A DNA stretch of 64,000 nucleotides from Pedobacter duraquae (GTDB lineage Bacteria; Bacteroidota; Bacteroidia; Sphingobacteriales; Sphingobacteriaceae). The notes beneath the pieces were generated by a model that did not search any database, was not told the DNA's origin, and saw only the letters and a program-made list of their open reading frames with translations. Within the stretch, counting starts at the first letter, position 1, and each line of letters starts with the position of its first letter. The stretch covers positions 60,536 through 124,535 of the forward strand of contig NZ_SNWM01000008.1 in assembly GCF_004362245.1 (NCBI RefSeq), read 5' to 3'. Of the stretch, positions 18,801-26,840 are shown piece by piece. Both the position numbers and the translations under genes were made by a program.

Positions 18801-21800
18801 GTAAAGTATATGGTGCTGCGGATCCGGTATTTGCTTATACCCCTGATGCGCCATTGGCTACAGGAAATACATTTACAGGTACATTGGCGCGTGCTGCTGG
18901 TGAGGGAGTCGGCACTAACTATGCTATAAACGTAGGTACTTTAAGTGCGGGTGCCAACTACAGCATCAGCTTTGTGCCTGCCAACTTTGCAATTACGGCA
19001 AAACCCATTACTGTTACTGCAACAGCGGGACAAAGGAAAGTATACGGATCTGTTGATCCGGCATTTGCTTACACCACTCCGGCAGGTTCGCTTGTTGGGA
19101 CAGATGGTTTTACAGGTGCACTTACACGTGCTGCCGGCGAACATGTAGGTACGGCTTATGCAATTAATCAGGGTACTTTAACTGCTGGTAACAACTATAC
19201 CATCAGCTTTGTGCCTGCCGACTTTGCCATTACTGCAAAACCAATTGCGGTAGCAGCAACAGCTGGTCAAAGTAAAGTGTATGGCGATGCAGATCCTGTA
19301 TTTGCTTATACCGCTCCTGCAGGATCACTGGTAAATAATGATACTTTTAGTGGTGCGCTTACCCGTGCTACAGGAGAAAACGTTGGAGCCGCTTATGCGA
19401 TTAACCAGGGTACTTTAACCGCTGGTAGCGATTATACCATTACCTATACCGGTGCAAACTTTGCAATCACTGCTAAGCCAATCACTGTAGCGGCTACGGC
19501 CGGACAGACTAAAGTTTATGGTGAGGCAGATCCTGTATTTGCCTATGGAATAACTTCAGGTACACTGGTTGGTAATGATCAGTTTACAGGCTTGCTAACA
19601 AGGGCAGCTGGTGAAAACATCGGAACAACTTATCCAATAAATCAAGGAACATTAACCGCAGGTTCAAACTATACCTTAACTTATACACCTGCTAACTTCA
19701 GCATCACCAACAGAGCAATTACTGTGGTGGCTGATGCCGGACAGACTAAAGTGTATGGTACTGCGGATCCTGTATTTACGTACAGCATTACCGCAGGGAA
19801 CTTAGCAGGAAACGATAAACTTACCGGTGCGTTAACACGCGATGCCGGTGAAGATATCGGTGCTGCTTATGCGATAACCCAGGGAACACTGACTGCGGGT
19901 TCAAACTATACCATTACCTACAGACCGCGTGATTTCAGCATCACGGCTAAGCCAATTACGGTGACTGCAAATGCTGGTCAGACTAAAGTATACGGTGCAA
20001 CAGATCCTGCGTTAACTTATGCCATTACCTCTGGTGCGCTGGTAGGTAGCGATAAGATTACCGGTACATTGAGCAGGGCAGATGGAGAAAACATAGGTAC
20101 TACTTATGCCATTAACCAGAACACCCTGACTGCGGGTAACAATTATACCCTGACTTACGTAGGGGATAACTTTAGCATTACCGCTAAGCCAATTGTAGTT
20201 GCTGCAACGGCTGGTCAGACTAAAATATATGGTACTGCAGATCCTGTGTTTGCTTTTACAGCAAGTACATTGGTAGGTGCCGATGTGTTTACTGGTGCAT
20301 TATCACGTGCAGCGGGAGAGAACATTGGTAACGCTTACGCGATTAACCAGGGAACACTAACTGCAGGTTCAAACTACACGATTACATACACTGGTGCTAA
20401 CTTTAGCATCACACCGAAAGCAGTTGCTGCTACAGCCGTTGCCAAAACTAAGGTGTATGGTGAAGGGGATCCTGCGCTGACTTATACTTTTGCTCCGGCA
20501 TTGGTTAATGGCGACAGTTTTACAGGTGCGCTGAGTAGGGTATCCGGCGAAGCCGTAAATACCTATGCGATTAATCAGGGTACACTTGCACTAAATAATA
20601 ACTATGCATTAACATTTGCACCAAGTGCATTAACGATTACGAAAAAAGGATTGGTGATCACTGCAGACAACAAAGAGAAGTTTGCAGGAACAGCAAATCC
20701 TGAATTGACGGTTTCTTTTGCAGGTTTTGTAAATAATGAAACAAGATCGGTATTGACAACACAGCCAGCTATTACGACTACAGCTACCACAGCAAGTCCG
20801 ATTGGGACGTATACCATTACTGCAACTGGTGCTGCGGCTGCCAACTATAGCATTAGCTATATAAACGGTACGTTAACGGTTAAACCTGCTGCGCCTACAA
20901 GTGTTGCGCTTGCTGGTGTTACGGTGTTTGAAAACAGCGCTGCGGGTACTAATGCCGGTACGCTAAGCAGTACATCTGATGATCCTGCTGCAACATTTAC
21001 GTACAGTCTGGTAAATGGATCTGGCGATACGGATAACAACCTGTTCAAAATTGTTGGTACGAGCTTGCAAACTACCGCTGCCCTGGATTACGAAAGTAAA
21101 GCCAACTACAGCGTTAGGGTAAGAAGTACTACACAATATGGTTTTAGCCTTGACCAGGTGTTTACAGTTGCTTTGACTGATGTGAATGAGATCCCTACAA
21201 TCGCAGCGATTGCGAACCAGACGATCTGCTATACTACCAATGCACAATCGGTAGCGCTGACAGGTGTTACAGCCGGTCAGGAGGCATCACAAACTGTTGC
21301 GTTAACGGTAAGTAGCACAAATGCCGGATTGTTTGATGCGTTAACGGTAGCAAAAGGAAACGGTACGGCTGGAACCTTGACTTATCGTGTTAAGAACGGA
21401 GTTACAGGAACGGCAACAGTAACGGTTACTGTACGTGATAATGGAGGTGTTGAAAATGGTGGGGTAGATGTTACTACAAGAACATTTACAATCACAGTGA
21501 ATGCACTGCCGGTTGTTGCGATTAGCAGCGACAAAGGTTTGTCTATTAGTAAAGGTGTTACAGCAGTGTTGACTGCAACTGGAGGCGTAAGCTACAGCTG
21601 GAGAAACATGGCTGGCGTGATTAGCGGACAGAATACGGCATCGTTAACGATCCGTCCGGATGTGACAGCAACATATGAGGTTACAGCTACCAACGCTAGC
21701 GGATGTTCTGAAGTTCAGACCATCACGATCGAAGTGCTGTCTGATTATATCGCTGTTAAAGCGACCAATATCATGTCGCCAAACGGTGATGGTAAGAACG

Positions 21801-22021
21801 ATTTCTTCATCATTGAAAACATCGATAAATATCCAAATAACGAGTTGAAAGTATTTGACCGTGCAGGTAGGATTATTTATGGCAAGAAAGGATACGACAA
21901 TACTTTCGATGCAACGATTAAAGGTTCTCCACTCAAAGAAGGTACGTATTACTACATCATTGATTTTGGCCCGAACCAATTGAAGAAAAAAGGATTCATC
22001 ACCGTAATCAGGGATAACTAA
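12845..22021 (+). CDS. Giant type IX-secreted adhesin B (Asp-box propeller, nested Ig, 13 MBG repeats)
   Basis: A 3,058-residue surface protein. A signal peptide (residues 1-30) is followed by about 500 residues with eleven Asp-box-like motifs (SADGKIW, SPDGTNW, STDGLTW and others) between YVAVG-type strands, probably a BNR/Ycf48-like propeller. Next come an Ig-like and an Fn3-like segment, an He_PIG domain with an inserted six-bladed propeller (about aa 893-1149), a Big_5, an uninterrupted He_PIG (about aa 1298-1392), another Big_5 and a Big_2-like Ig. Thirteen MBG repeats (about aa 1586-2598), a degenerate copy, a cadherin-like domain and the gliding-type sorting domain (SPNGDGKNDFF) complete it. 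The last 300 residues closely match adhesin A. The TAA shares its final base with an upstream ATG of the SprF B frame. Confidence 0.9.
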   Translation: MNKFYKSRFNLRVVLLFLLMLSQTSLLKAQDCAATVVSKTGLKNNAVSGIAYGNSAYVAVGINGSILNSADGKIWSQIKTDAFLATEYTRVIYGADKFVAIGSGGKIATSPDGTNWTIRTSGTTNPLVSIAYGNGKYIALAGGGVAISSPDGVSWTTIATGMSTNADDYVKDVAYGNNTFVIGQQIRATNLSVAYSSASGNANTWTRTTIFNATDLNNLVFINDKFWTFNAGNKIYTSSNGATWTALTGTVLTGTGAQVFAGYYDGSKYYFFGSGGSPINGYTAIFNSTNGNSWTMEQTKKHGLVPRGAGYFNNKGYLLTDEGISYTENGTDWSYLGLNIAGVVKNGMTYVAVGGVGSDYGGTGIISTSTDFNTWTGRSASGAKNLNGIVYAQNKYVAVGNLGTLATSTDAVTWTTGTTVANFNGTAIAASPTVFVAVGEDGIVSSTDGLTWTRRLTDANFNFRNVKYLNNRFVAVGYKDLSSYPDTHGFVKTSTDGINWTDITPQLNFVVAGFSGVVWTGSKYVLAGIEAVNAANYDFNFFSVNTTNIAVTTGYTGKKIAAGNVHFYDAYYDGDITYQNGAYIVGQTDNGNYLPVTLTTGDNSTAWTVNAMADADGFIKAWLPEGTDFKGLGYKNTKFVVTPSCMVAAPDVTKPTVAITTTAVSPVLATTTIPVTVTFSESVTGFTAAKVNVANGGISGFAGSGASYTFNVTPTAAGAVTVNIAAAAAADAAGNTSEAATQLSVTAFTPTITTVAATNIAVTSATLSGNLVSATGATITERGIVYGTALNPTITNTKVGVGTTDGPFSASVTALTTNTVYHFRAYVTYGTTTIYGDDLTVTPAAVNNAPVITSTGITAAVENVPYSYAITATDADTDPLTITATTLPSWLTIAQGASTGTAIGTPTNGGSGVAVDAQGNLYIVTSNQIYKITPAGVKTLWATKTSGITYNLAINGNYLYIGYYGSCGSLIKRMKLDDPAAGEEVVVNNANLSGGMGMTFRDGYMYFSAYSCRSIGRLNLTTLQSSVFASGLPNAGPWGLDFAENGDLYVAMMYTNTLIKFAAGTTTNPTTLLSGLPGAPSDVKIDKNGYVYVSFYGGSVGVRRYTKDLSSFITVGSGDVLGMALSAQGTLSYATYSIGQAYKLETGAVLSGTPTHANVGDHPVVINVTDGKANVQQAFTITVTDPNPPTVTAYSPLNNAIDVPLAQNLVLTFNETVVKGTGNIVIKNVANDAVVETIDVTSNKVTITNNNIVTIDPAADLAASGNYYITIDAGALKDASANNYAGITAKTAFTFKTILNQSPVFSSTAVTAVNENVAYSYTVTATDADSDPLTYTATTLPSWLTLTQTGNVVTLTGTPLHANVGNNSVVLNVSDGKANVTQSFTIAVADVTAPTVTAFAPLNNAVDVALAQNIVLTFSEDVVKGTGNITIKKVADDAVVETISVTSAQVTIATNVVTIDPAANLVAGNQYYVTVDATAIKDPSANEYAGISNKTTLAFRTIKAASVITFAAQSATYGAADFTPVYSSTNTATTVTFTSADDNVATIVDNKVHIIKAGTVSITASQAGDLSYNAATPVTQTLTINALPVTVTAQAATKVYGAAEPALTYAVSAPLKGTDALTGALSRVAGTGIGAYDITIGTLANANYALTLVSAKVTVTAKPIEVTANAGLTKVYAAAEPTIGYALSTGNTLVGGDQITGAPGRATGETVGDYAVNIGTLTAGANYTLTIAPATFSITAKPITVTANAGQTKVYLAADPALTYTAAPGSLKTGDGFTGALQRATGENVGTTYAINQGTLSAGTNYAITFVPANFAITPKAVTVTATAGQTKVFNTTDPVFAYTPDAALATGNTFTGALARAAGEDVNVYAINQGTLSAGSNYSINFVGADFSISAKPITVTATAGQSKVYLGTEPTLAYTTPAGSLKTGDFFTGALARAAGEAVNTYAINQGTLTAGSNYTITFTGANFAITPKTVTVTATAGQSKVYGAADPVFAYTPDAPLATGNTFTGTLARAAGEGVGTNYAINVGTLSAGANYSISFVPANFAITAKPITVTATAGQRKVYGSVDPAFAYTTPAGSLVGTDGFTGALTRAAGEHVGTAYAINQGTLTAGNNYTISFVPADFAITAKPIAVAATAGQSKVYGDADPVFAYTAPAGSLVNNDTFSGALTRATGENVGAAYAINQGTLTAGSDYTITYTGANFAITAKPITVAATAGQTKVYGEADPVFAYGITSGTLVGNDQFTGLLTRAAGENIGTTYPINQGTLTAGSNYTLTYTPANFSITNRAITVVADAGQTKVYGTADPVFTYSITAGNLAGNDKLTGALTRDAGEDIGAAYAITQGTLTAGSNYTITYRPRDFSITAKPITVTANAGQTKVYGATDPALTYAITSGALVGSDKITGTLSRADGENIGTTYAINQNTLTAGNNYTLTYVGDNFSITAKPIVVAATAGQTKIYGTADPVFAFTASTLVGADVFTGALSRAAGENIGNAYAINQGTLTAGSNYTITYTGANFSITPKAVAATAVAKTKVYGEGDPALTYTFAPALVNGDSFTGALSRVSGEAVNTYAINQGTLALNNNYALTFAPSALTITKKGLVITADNKEKFAGTANPELTVSFAGFVNNETRSVLTTQPAITTTATTASPIGTYTITATGAAAANYSISYINGTLTVKPAAPTSVALAGVTVFENSAAGTNAGTLSSTSDDPAATFTYSLVNGSGDTDNNLFKIVGTSLQTTAALDYESKANYSVRVRSTTQYGFSLDQVFTVALTDVNEIPTIAAIANQTICYTTNAQSVALTGVTAGQEASQTVALTVSSTNAGLFDALTVAKGNGTAGTLTYRVKNGVTGTATVTVTVRDNGGVENGGVDVTTRTFTITVNALPVVAISSDKGLSISKGVTAVLTATGGVSYSWRNMAGVISGQNTASLTIRPDVTATYEVTATNASGCSEVQTITIEVLSDYIAVKATNIMSPNGDGKNDFFIIENIDKYPNNELKVFDRAGRIIYGKKGYDNTFDATIKGSPLKEGTYYYIIDFGPNQLKKKGFITVIRDN
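17603..20640 (+). repeat. Array of 13 MBG/YGX domains in adhesin B
   Basis: Thirteen consecutive domains average 234 bp (78 codons). Each carries AGQ(T/S)KVY(G/L)xxDPxxxY and a later GTLTAGxNYTITY strand. Sequences have diverged moderately between copies, so this is not a fresh slippage array. A further degenerate unit (EKFAGTANPEL) runs to about 20880. Confidence 0.9.
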
Positions 22022-22050
22022 TGCAGACTTTAATATCAAGAAACAATAAC

Positions 22051-22941
22051 ATGAACATATATCGTAAAATCACTTTAAGTTTAATTTGCGCTTTAGCCGG
22101 CTTCTCGGCTAAAGCACAACTTGATCCTTTAGGTGCACAGTTTTATACCAATCAATATATTGCCAATCCGGCCTTTGCAGGGTTTACCCAGGGACTGAAG
22201 GTTAATGGTGTGTACCGCAAGCTGTGGAACAACATTCCGGGATCGCCGCTAACACAAAACCTGACTGCCGATTATGGTTTTAACAAGGTGGGTTTGGGTT
22301 TGAATGTGAACAATGAAAGTGCTGGTTTACAAAGACAGGTACGCGTAGTGGGAAGTTATGCTTACCATTTGCCTTTGAGTGCCGATGCGGAGCAGCAGTT
22401 GCACTTCGGCGTTTCATTGGGCTTTGCCAACCAACGTCTGGAAAATTCTGATATCAACGGAGATCCGAACGATATCATGGTGGGGATGTACAATACCCGT
22501 CGTACTTACCTGGATGGTGATTTTGGGGTTGCTTTTACCAGTAATGGACTGAACATTCAGGCAGCAATTCCGAACCTGAAAAGCTTCTTTAAAAAGGAAA
22601 CAGTAAGGCTTGCTGATGTGGCTACATTTTATGGTGCCGCCAGCTACCAGTTTGTTTTTGATAAAGGAGGCAATGCAGTAGGGTTAGAGCCAAAGGTTGC
22701 TTATCGCGGTGTGCAGGGTTATGATAATATCTGGGATGCCGGTGCACAGCTTACACTGTTAGATCGTCAGATCTTGTTAACAGGACTATACCATAGCACC
22801 AAGAGCACAACCTATGGCCTGGGTATGGACTTTAAAAGGAAGTATCTGATTACCGGGATGTATACCACGCAAACTTCCGCACTTTCTGGTTATACCAACG
22901 GGAGTTTTGAATTGAACTTAAGACTTTCTCTGGGTAAATAA
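22051..22941 (+). CDS. PorP/SprF-family outer-membrane protein (copy B)
   Basis: A 296-residue paralogue of the protein at 10689-11579, with the same signal peptide (AKAQ), QFYTNQYIANPAFAGF block and C-terminal ELNLRLSLGK. An in-frame ATG lies upstream at 22021, overlapping the adhesin B stop by one base (TAATG), and would add ten residues. I prefer 22051 because it matches the start of copy A (MNIYRKI) and leaves a normal signal peptide. Translation from 22021 by coupling remains possible. The likely job is type IX export or surface attachment of adhesin B. A strong terminator follows. Confidence 0.88.
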   Translation: MNIYRKITLSLICALAGFSAKAQLDPLGAQFYTNQYIANPAFAGFTQGLKVNGVYRKLWNNIPGSPLTQNLTADYGFNKVGLGLNVNNESAGLQRQVRVVGSYAYHLPLSADAEQQLHFGVSLGFANQRLENSDINGDPNDIMVGMYNTRRTYLDGDFGVAFTSNGLNIQAAIPNLKSFFKKETVRLADVATFYGAASYQFVFDKGGNAVGLEPKVAYRGVQGYDNIWDAGAQLTLLDRQILLTGLYHSTKSTTYGLGMDFKRKYLITGMYTTQTSALSGYTNGSFELNLRLSLGK

Positions 22942-22965
22942 TATTTGGTTTCGAGACCAGCTCTC

Positions 22966-22998
22966 AAGCCCTTTAGCGAAAGTTAAAGGGCTTTTTTG
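22966..22998 (+). terminator. Rho-independent terminator after cassette B
   Basis: AAGCCCTTTA (22966-22975) and TAAAGGGCTT (22984-22993) form a perfect 10-bp stem with an 8-nt loop, followed by TTTTTTG. It ends the adhesin B-SprF B transcript and resembles the hairpin that ends cassette A. Confidence 0.9.
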
Positions 22999-23160
22999 TT
23001 AAGTGGTTGAAATTTATTTTTTTGGGAAATAGTGTTTATCGACATTGGTGTGTTAGAGAATGTGACATGGACGTGATGGTCGAAGTGTGGCCTGAATTGC
23101 TCGAACAAATTTGCTGAGCAAAATAAATGAATTGCTGGGGGAACACTGTGTTTGAACACA

Positions 23161-23290
23161 AAATAAAAAATAAAGCCCTGGGAATCCCAGGGCTTTAAAC
23201 CCTACCTGGTTACGCTTTTTCTAAGAAAAGGAGGCTTTACCAGGCCTAACGGCATAAAATTAAGAGAAATTTTTAACATAGACAAAACTT
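23161..23290 (-). ncRNA. Candidate structured small RNA, minus strand
   Basis: On the minus strand a CCTGGT...ACCAGG stem encloses an inner CTTTTC-TTA-GAAAAAG hairpin. It is followed by AAAGCCCTGGG/CCCAGGGCTTT (23172-23196, perfect 11-bp stem, 3-nt loop) and then TATTTTTTATTTTG. The last part is a textbook terminator pointing left, yet no minus-strand protein gene lies to its right. A short structured transcript starting near 23290 is the simplest reading. No clear promoter was found and no known RNA family is recognised. Confidence 0.4.
23172..23196 (-). terminator. Leftward rho-independent terminator
   Basis: A perfect 11-bp GC-rich stem with an AAT loop. The T-rich tract is on the minus-strand side only (plus-strand AAAATAAAAAATA at 23160-23171), which gives the direction. 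Confidence 0.75.
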
Positions 23291-23298
23291 TCTTATGA

Positions 23299-23448
23299 AA
23301 TATAAACTATTGGAATTACATCTTTCGCAACCAAGATGCAATTAATGATATCAAAGATATTTTGTCATGGATAGACCCTAAATTAACTGGTTATGTAGCT
23401 GCTTTCGATAATATCTTGTCTAAGATTAATCGAGCTGACCGTCTTTGA
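23299..23448 (+). pseudogene. Unrecognised gene remnant
   Basis: An open frame of 49 codons with protein-like composition (RNQDAINDIKDILSWIDPK, then LTGYVAAFDNILSK) and ending in TGA. It has no ATG, GTG or TTG at its head and is preceded at once by an in-frame TGA. It may be the tail of a decayed gene. I do not recognise the family. Confidence 0.3.
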
Positions 23449-23614
23449 CTTTAGCGATTGATAATAAGCAGCCAAACGATAATTTCCTGGATAAATTGCG
23501 TTAAACTCATTTTGTTTTATATCTTTAATTCGGGGATCAACTGTTGTTTACGTTCAGGAAACTATAGATGTAACAAATTGTGTCCCCGACGGTTATTATC
23601 ATAAAAGCTACCTA

Positions 23615-25270
23615 ATGAGTTTAGAAATTACAGAATCCACCGAAGAGGCGAGGCGTTTAGCCGCGCTTTATGAGCTGGATATTCTTGATACTACTCCTGA
23701 AGAGGATTATGATAATATTGTTGCCCTGGCTGGTCAGATTACAGATACTGAGCTGGGGATGCTTGTGTTTCTGGATGAGAACCGTGTCTGGTATAAGTCG
23801 AAATTGAGTTTGCCGGTGGCAGATGGTTATCATGATCAGGTTTTCTGGGCCTTTCGTGAGCCAAATAAAGAACTTTTTATATTGGACGACATGGATAGCG
23901 ATCCGCGCTCTGCGGATCACCCTTTTGTAACGGGGCCGCCCTTCTTGCGTTTTGCGGTATTGGTGCCGCTGGTAACAGAAGATGGTTTGATCCTGGGTCA
24001 CCTGGCGATAGGGGATACCCGGCCACGCGAGCTGTCTGAACGTACACTGGAAGGGTTGCGGATGCTGGCCAACCAGGTGATGAGTTTGCTGAAACTTAGG
24101 GTAGAGCTAATTAAATCCAAAAAGATGGAGTCGGATTCCAGAATGGAGCTCGACCAAACGAATATAACAACCCTTGAACTTGATAAGCAGAAGGCTTTTT
24201 ACGAGAATATCCTGAATAAAATTCCTACTGATATTGCAGTGTTTGATGTAAATCACAGGTATGTTTTTGTAAATCCCGGCGCGATTAAAAATGACGAACT
24301 CAGGAAATATATCATCGGAAAGGATGATTTTGAATATGCCGCCTACCGTCACCGTGATGATAGCGTTGCCCGCAAGCGCAGGGAGCAATTTCTGGAGGCT
24401 AAGGCTACTGGAAAAGAGATACGGTGGGAGGATAGCCTCAAGAATCCTGAGGGTCAGACCATCACTACTTTACGGCGCTTGTTTCCGGTATATGATGATA
24501 AAGGAGAACTGTCTTTACTGATTGGTTTTGGAATTGACATTACCGACAGGAAGCTGATGGAAGAAAAGCAGTCGGCCCTGGTAAAACAGCTTTCTGCACA
24601 AAATACCCAGCTCCTGGATTTCTGTAATATCGTATCGCATAACCTGCGCGGACCGCTAATCAATATGTCGATGTTGGTAGAGTTTATTGAAGAGAGTACG
24701 GATGTTGAGGAACAGCGCTTACTGGTTTCGAAACTTAATCCCGTAATCGAAAGTCTGAATACTACCTTTAATGAGTTGGTAGAATCGATACAGATTAAGC
24801 AGGATCTGGAGATCAGGTCTGAAAAGATCAAACTGAAGGAATGCCTGCAGCGGACTCTGGATGGCTTGGAAATGGAAATTGAAAAATCAAAAGCCATTAT
24901 CACTATCGACTTTGCTGATGGTGCCGTAATCCGTTATCCTCCGAAATACCTGGGTAGCATCTTTCATAACCTGATTAGTAATGCCCTGAAATACCATTCG
25001 CCGAAAAGGCAACTCACCATTGATATCAAGGCCGAAAAAGTTAATGACCGCGTAATCCTTACAGTGAAGGACAATGGTTTAGGAATAGACCTGATTAAGC
25101 ACCATGATAATGTGTTTAAAATCGGGAAGGTTTTTCATAAACATCCCAATGCTAAAGGTCTCGGTTTATATATGACCAAGACGCAGGTTGATGCCATGGG
25201 CGGCACAATGTGGGTAGAAAGTACGCCAGACCATGGTGCCACATTTTTTGTAGTTTTTATTGACCAGTAA
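23615..25270 (+). CDS. GAF-PAS sensor histidine kinase
   Basis: A 551-residue kinase with no membrane segment, so cytoplasmic. Residues about 10-165 are a GAF domain of the type starting EARRLAALYELDILDT. A PAS domain follows at about 195-315. The phospho-acceptor is His342 in VSHNLRGP. The ATPase domain shows the N box (NLISNALKYHSP), G1 (DNGLGID) and G2 (KGLGLYMTK). It is the first gene of a tight run; the receiver gene begins 7 bp after its stop and is its likely partner. The GAF domain is related to that of the kinase at 38997. The signal sensed is unknown. Confidence 0.88.
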   Translation: MSLEITESTEEARRLAALYELDILDTTPEEDYDNIVALAGQITDTELGMLVFLDENRVWYKSKLSLPVADGYHDQVFWAFREPNKELFILDDMDSDPRSADHPFVTGPPFLRFAVLVPLVTEDGLILGHLAIGDTRPRELSERTLEGLRMLANQVMSLLKLRVELIKSKKMESDSRMELDQTNITTLELDKQKAFYENILNKIPTDIAVFDVNHRYVFVNPGAIKNDELRKYIIGKDDFEYAAYRHRDDSVARKRREQFLEAKATGKEIRWEDSLKNPEGQTITTLRRLFPVYDDKGELSLLIGFGIDITDRKLMEEKQSALVKQLSAQNTQLLDFCNIVSHNLRGPLINMSMLVEFIEESTDVEEQRLLVSKLNPVIESLNTTFNELVESIQIKQDLEIRSEKIKLKECLQRTLDGLEMEIEKSKAIITIDFADGAVIRYPPKYLGSIFHNLISNALKYHSPKRQLTIDIKAEKVNDRVILTVKDNGLGIDLIKHHDNVFKIGKVFHKHPNAKGLGLYMTKTQVDAMGGTMWVESTPDHGATFFVVFIDQ

Positions 25271-25277
25271 CCACGAT

Positions 25278-25664
25278 ATGAAGAAAGTTTACCTGATTGA
25301 TGATGATGAAGTTTTTGTTTTCCTGACTAAGCGGATTATAGAAAAGTCGAATGCCAATGTGTCGATCCAGGTGTTTACCAACGGACAGGATGCCATTGAT
25401 CATTTGATGGATATCGCGCTTGACAAGGATGCCTTGCCGGATGTAATCCTGCTGGATCTCAATATGCCTGTTATGGATGGATGGGAGTTTCTTGAAGCTT
25501 ATCAATATATTGAGTTTGCCAATAAAAGACCCGATTTATACATCGTAACCTCATCTATATCGCCGCATGAAATTGAGCGGGCCAAACACCTTAAAATCGT
25601 GAATGAATTTATTGTGAAACCCCTTGCCAAAGAGAAATTTATCGAAATCATCTCCAATTTATAA
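25278..25664 (+). CDS. Single-domain response regulator
   Basis: A 128-residue receiver with the acidic pair in LIDDDE, phospho-acceptor Asp60 in LLDLNMPVMDG, a Thr/Ser position in VTSSIS, and Lys in VKPLAK. There is no output domain. An upstream ATG at 25260 overlaps the kinase stop; the start at 25278 is preferred because MKKVYLIDDDE is the usual head of this family. It probably receives phosphate from the GAF-PAS kinase just upstream and acts by protein-protein contact or relay. The next gene starts 6 bp after its stop. Confidence 0.87.
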   Translation: MKKVYLIDDDEVFVFLTKRIIEKSNANVSIQVFTNGQDAIDHLMDIALDKDALPDVILLDLNMPVMDGWEFLEAYQYIEFANKRPDLYIVTSSISPHEIERAKHLKIVNEFIVKPLAKEKFIEIISNL

Positions 25665-25670
25665 TTACCC

Positions 25671-26840
25671 ATGTTTGATCAAAGTTCCATTAACCTGGAC
25701 ATTCTAAGAAAAAGAGCGTATAACCTAAGGTGGGCGACTGTGCCTGAAGGGGTGATCCCTTTGACGGCGGCTGATCCTGATTTTCCAAGTGCTCCTGAAA
25801 TTGCAGAAGCCATTATTAAATTTACCAAAGACCGTTATCTATCGTACGGTCCGCCGGCAGGGCTTCCAGAATTTAAGGATAGTGTAGCCCGCTTTTTTGT
25901 CGAAAAACGCAATATCCCCGCTACGCCGGAACTACTGTTTCCTGTAGATAGTGCCGCCTTTGGCATTTACCTGATCTGTAAGTCTTTTTTAAATGCTGGT
26001 GATGAAGCTATCATTTTTGATCCTGTAGATTTCTTATTCCGTTATTCGGTAGAAACATTAGGTGCCGTGGCCTTGCCTTTTTCTATCCCGCCAGGGGATG
26101 CCCCCGTTGATATGGACAGGATGGAAAGGTTGATTACCCCAAAAACTAAAATGATCTGCCTTTGTAATCCGCTAAACCCAACGGGTAAGGTGTTTACGAA
26201 AGAAGAGCTCACATTGATTGGTGAGCTGGCAGTTAAACATAAGCTGATTATCCTGTCTGATGAGATTTGGAGCGACATCATTTATGCACCGCACGTGTTT
26301 ACAAGCATTGCATCAATCAGTCCGGAGATTGCAGAAAAAACCGTTACGGTAACAGGATATAGCAAATCTTACGGTCTTGCGGGATTGCGTATCGGTACGG
26401 TGATGACCACCAATGCGGATTTGTACAGCAGGCTGTTTGAAGTGTCTTTACACAACTCAACAATTCACGGTGCAAACCTGCTCTCGCAGATTGCAGTATG
26501 TGCAGCGCTTGATGAGTGTGACTATTGGCTGAGTGATTTTGTAGCCCATCTGCAGCGAATGAAAGATCTTGTTGTGGGGGAGCTGAATCAGGTGCAGGGC
26601 TTTAATTGCATTGCTCCCGAAGGTTGCTATGTAGCCTTCACAAATATCACAGGCACTGGAAAAAACAGTAAGGAAATTCAGGAGATCCTTTTCAATGATG
26701 CTAGGGTTTCTGTGGTTCCGGGATTAAAAGAATGGTTTGGCGGCGGTGCCGAAGGCTATATCAGGATGAGTTTTGCGACCTCCGAACATATATTGAGAGA
26801 AGCACTGGATAGGGTTAAAAAAACAATAGGTACACGATGA
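25671..26840 (+). CDS. PLP-dependent class I/II aminotransferase, MalY/PatB-like
   Basis: A 389-residue fold-type I PLP enzyme with the cofactor lysine at Lys232 in TGYSKSYGLAGLRIG, the NPLNPTGKVF loop and the final arginine region YIRMSFA. The N-terminus (LRKRAYNLRWATVPEGVIPLTAADPDF) resembles the MalY/PatB group, which includes cystathionine beta-lyases, but also plain aminotransferases. The substrate cannot be decided. It overlaps the next gene by four bases (ATGA), so it is probably translationally coupled to the FAD-DsbA fusion. Confidence 0.8.
   Translation: MFDQSSINLDILRKRAYNLRWATVPEGVIPLTAADPDFPSAPEIAEAIIKFTKDRYLSYGPPAGLPEFKDSVARFFVEKRNIPATPELLFPVDSAAFGIYLICKSFLNAGDEAIIFDPVDFLFRYSVETLGAVALPFSIPPGDAPVDMDRMERLITPKTKMICLCNPLNPTGKVFTKEELTLIGELAVKHKLIILSDEIWSDIIYAPHVFTSIASISPEIAEKTVTVTGYSKSYGLAGLRIGTVMTTNADLYSRLFEVSLHNSTIHGANLLSQIAVCAALDECDYWLSDFVAHLQRMKDLVVGELNQVQGFNCIAPEGCYVAFTNITGTGKNSKEIQEILFNDARVSVVPGLKEWFGGGAEGYIRMSFATSEHILREALDRVKKTIGTR

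Larger units (their letters stand above)
22999..23614. other. Gene-poor stretch after cassette B
   Basis: About 620 bp with no intact protein gene. It holds a candidate minus-strand small RNA with its own terminator (23161-23290) and an open frame without a start that looks like a remnant (23299-23448). I see nothing definite at 22999-23160 or 23449-23614, and no TAnnTTTG box in front of the kinase at 23615. Confidence 0.6.

Noticed and set aside
21644..22039. 131-residue minus-strand ORF over the adhesin B sorting domain
   Set aside because: Shadow of the conserved C-terminal domain; no start signals or family resemblance.
24454..24903. 149-residue minus-strand ORF inside the GAF-PAS kinase
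   Set aside because: It lies wholly antisense to well-supported kinase motifs and its translation resembles no protein family.
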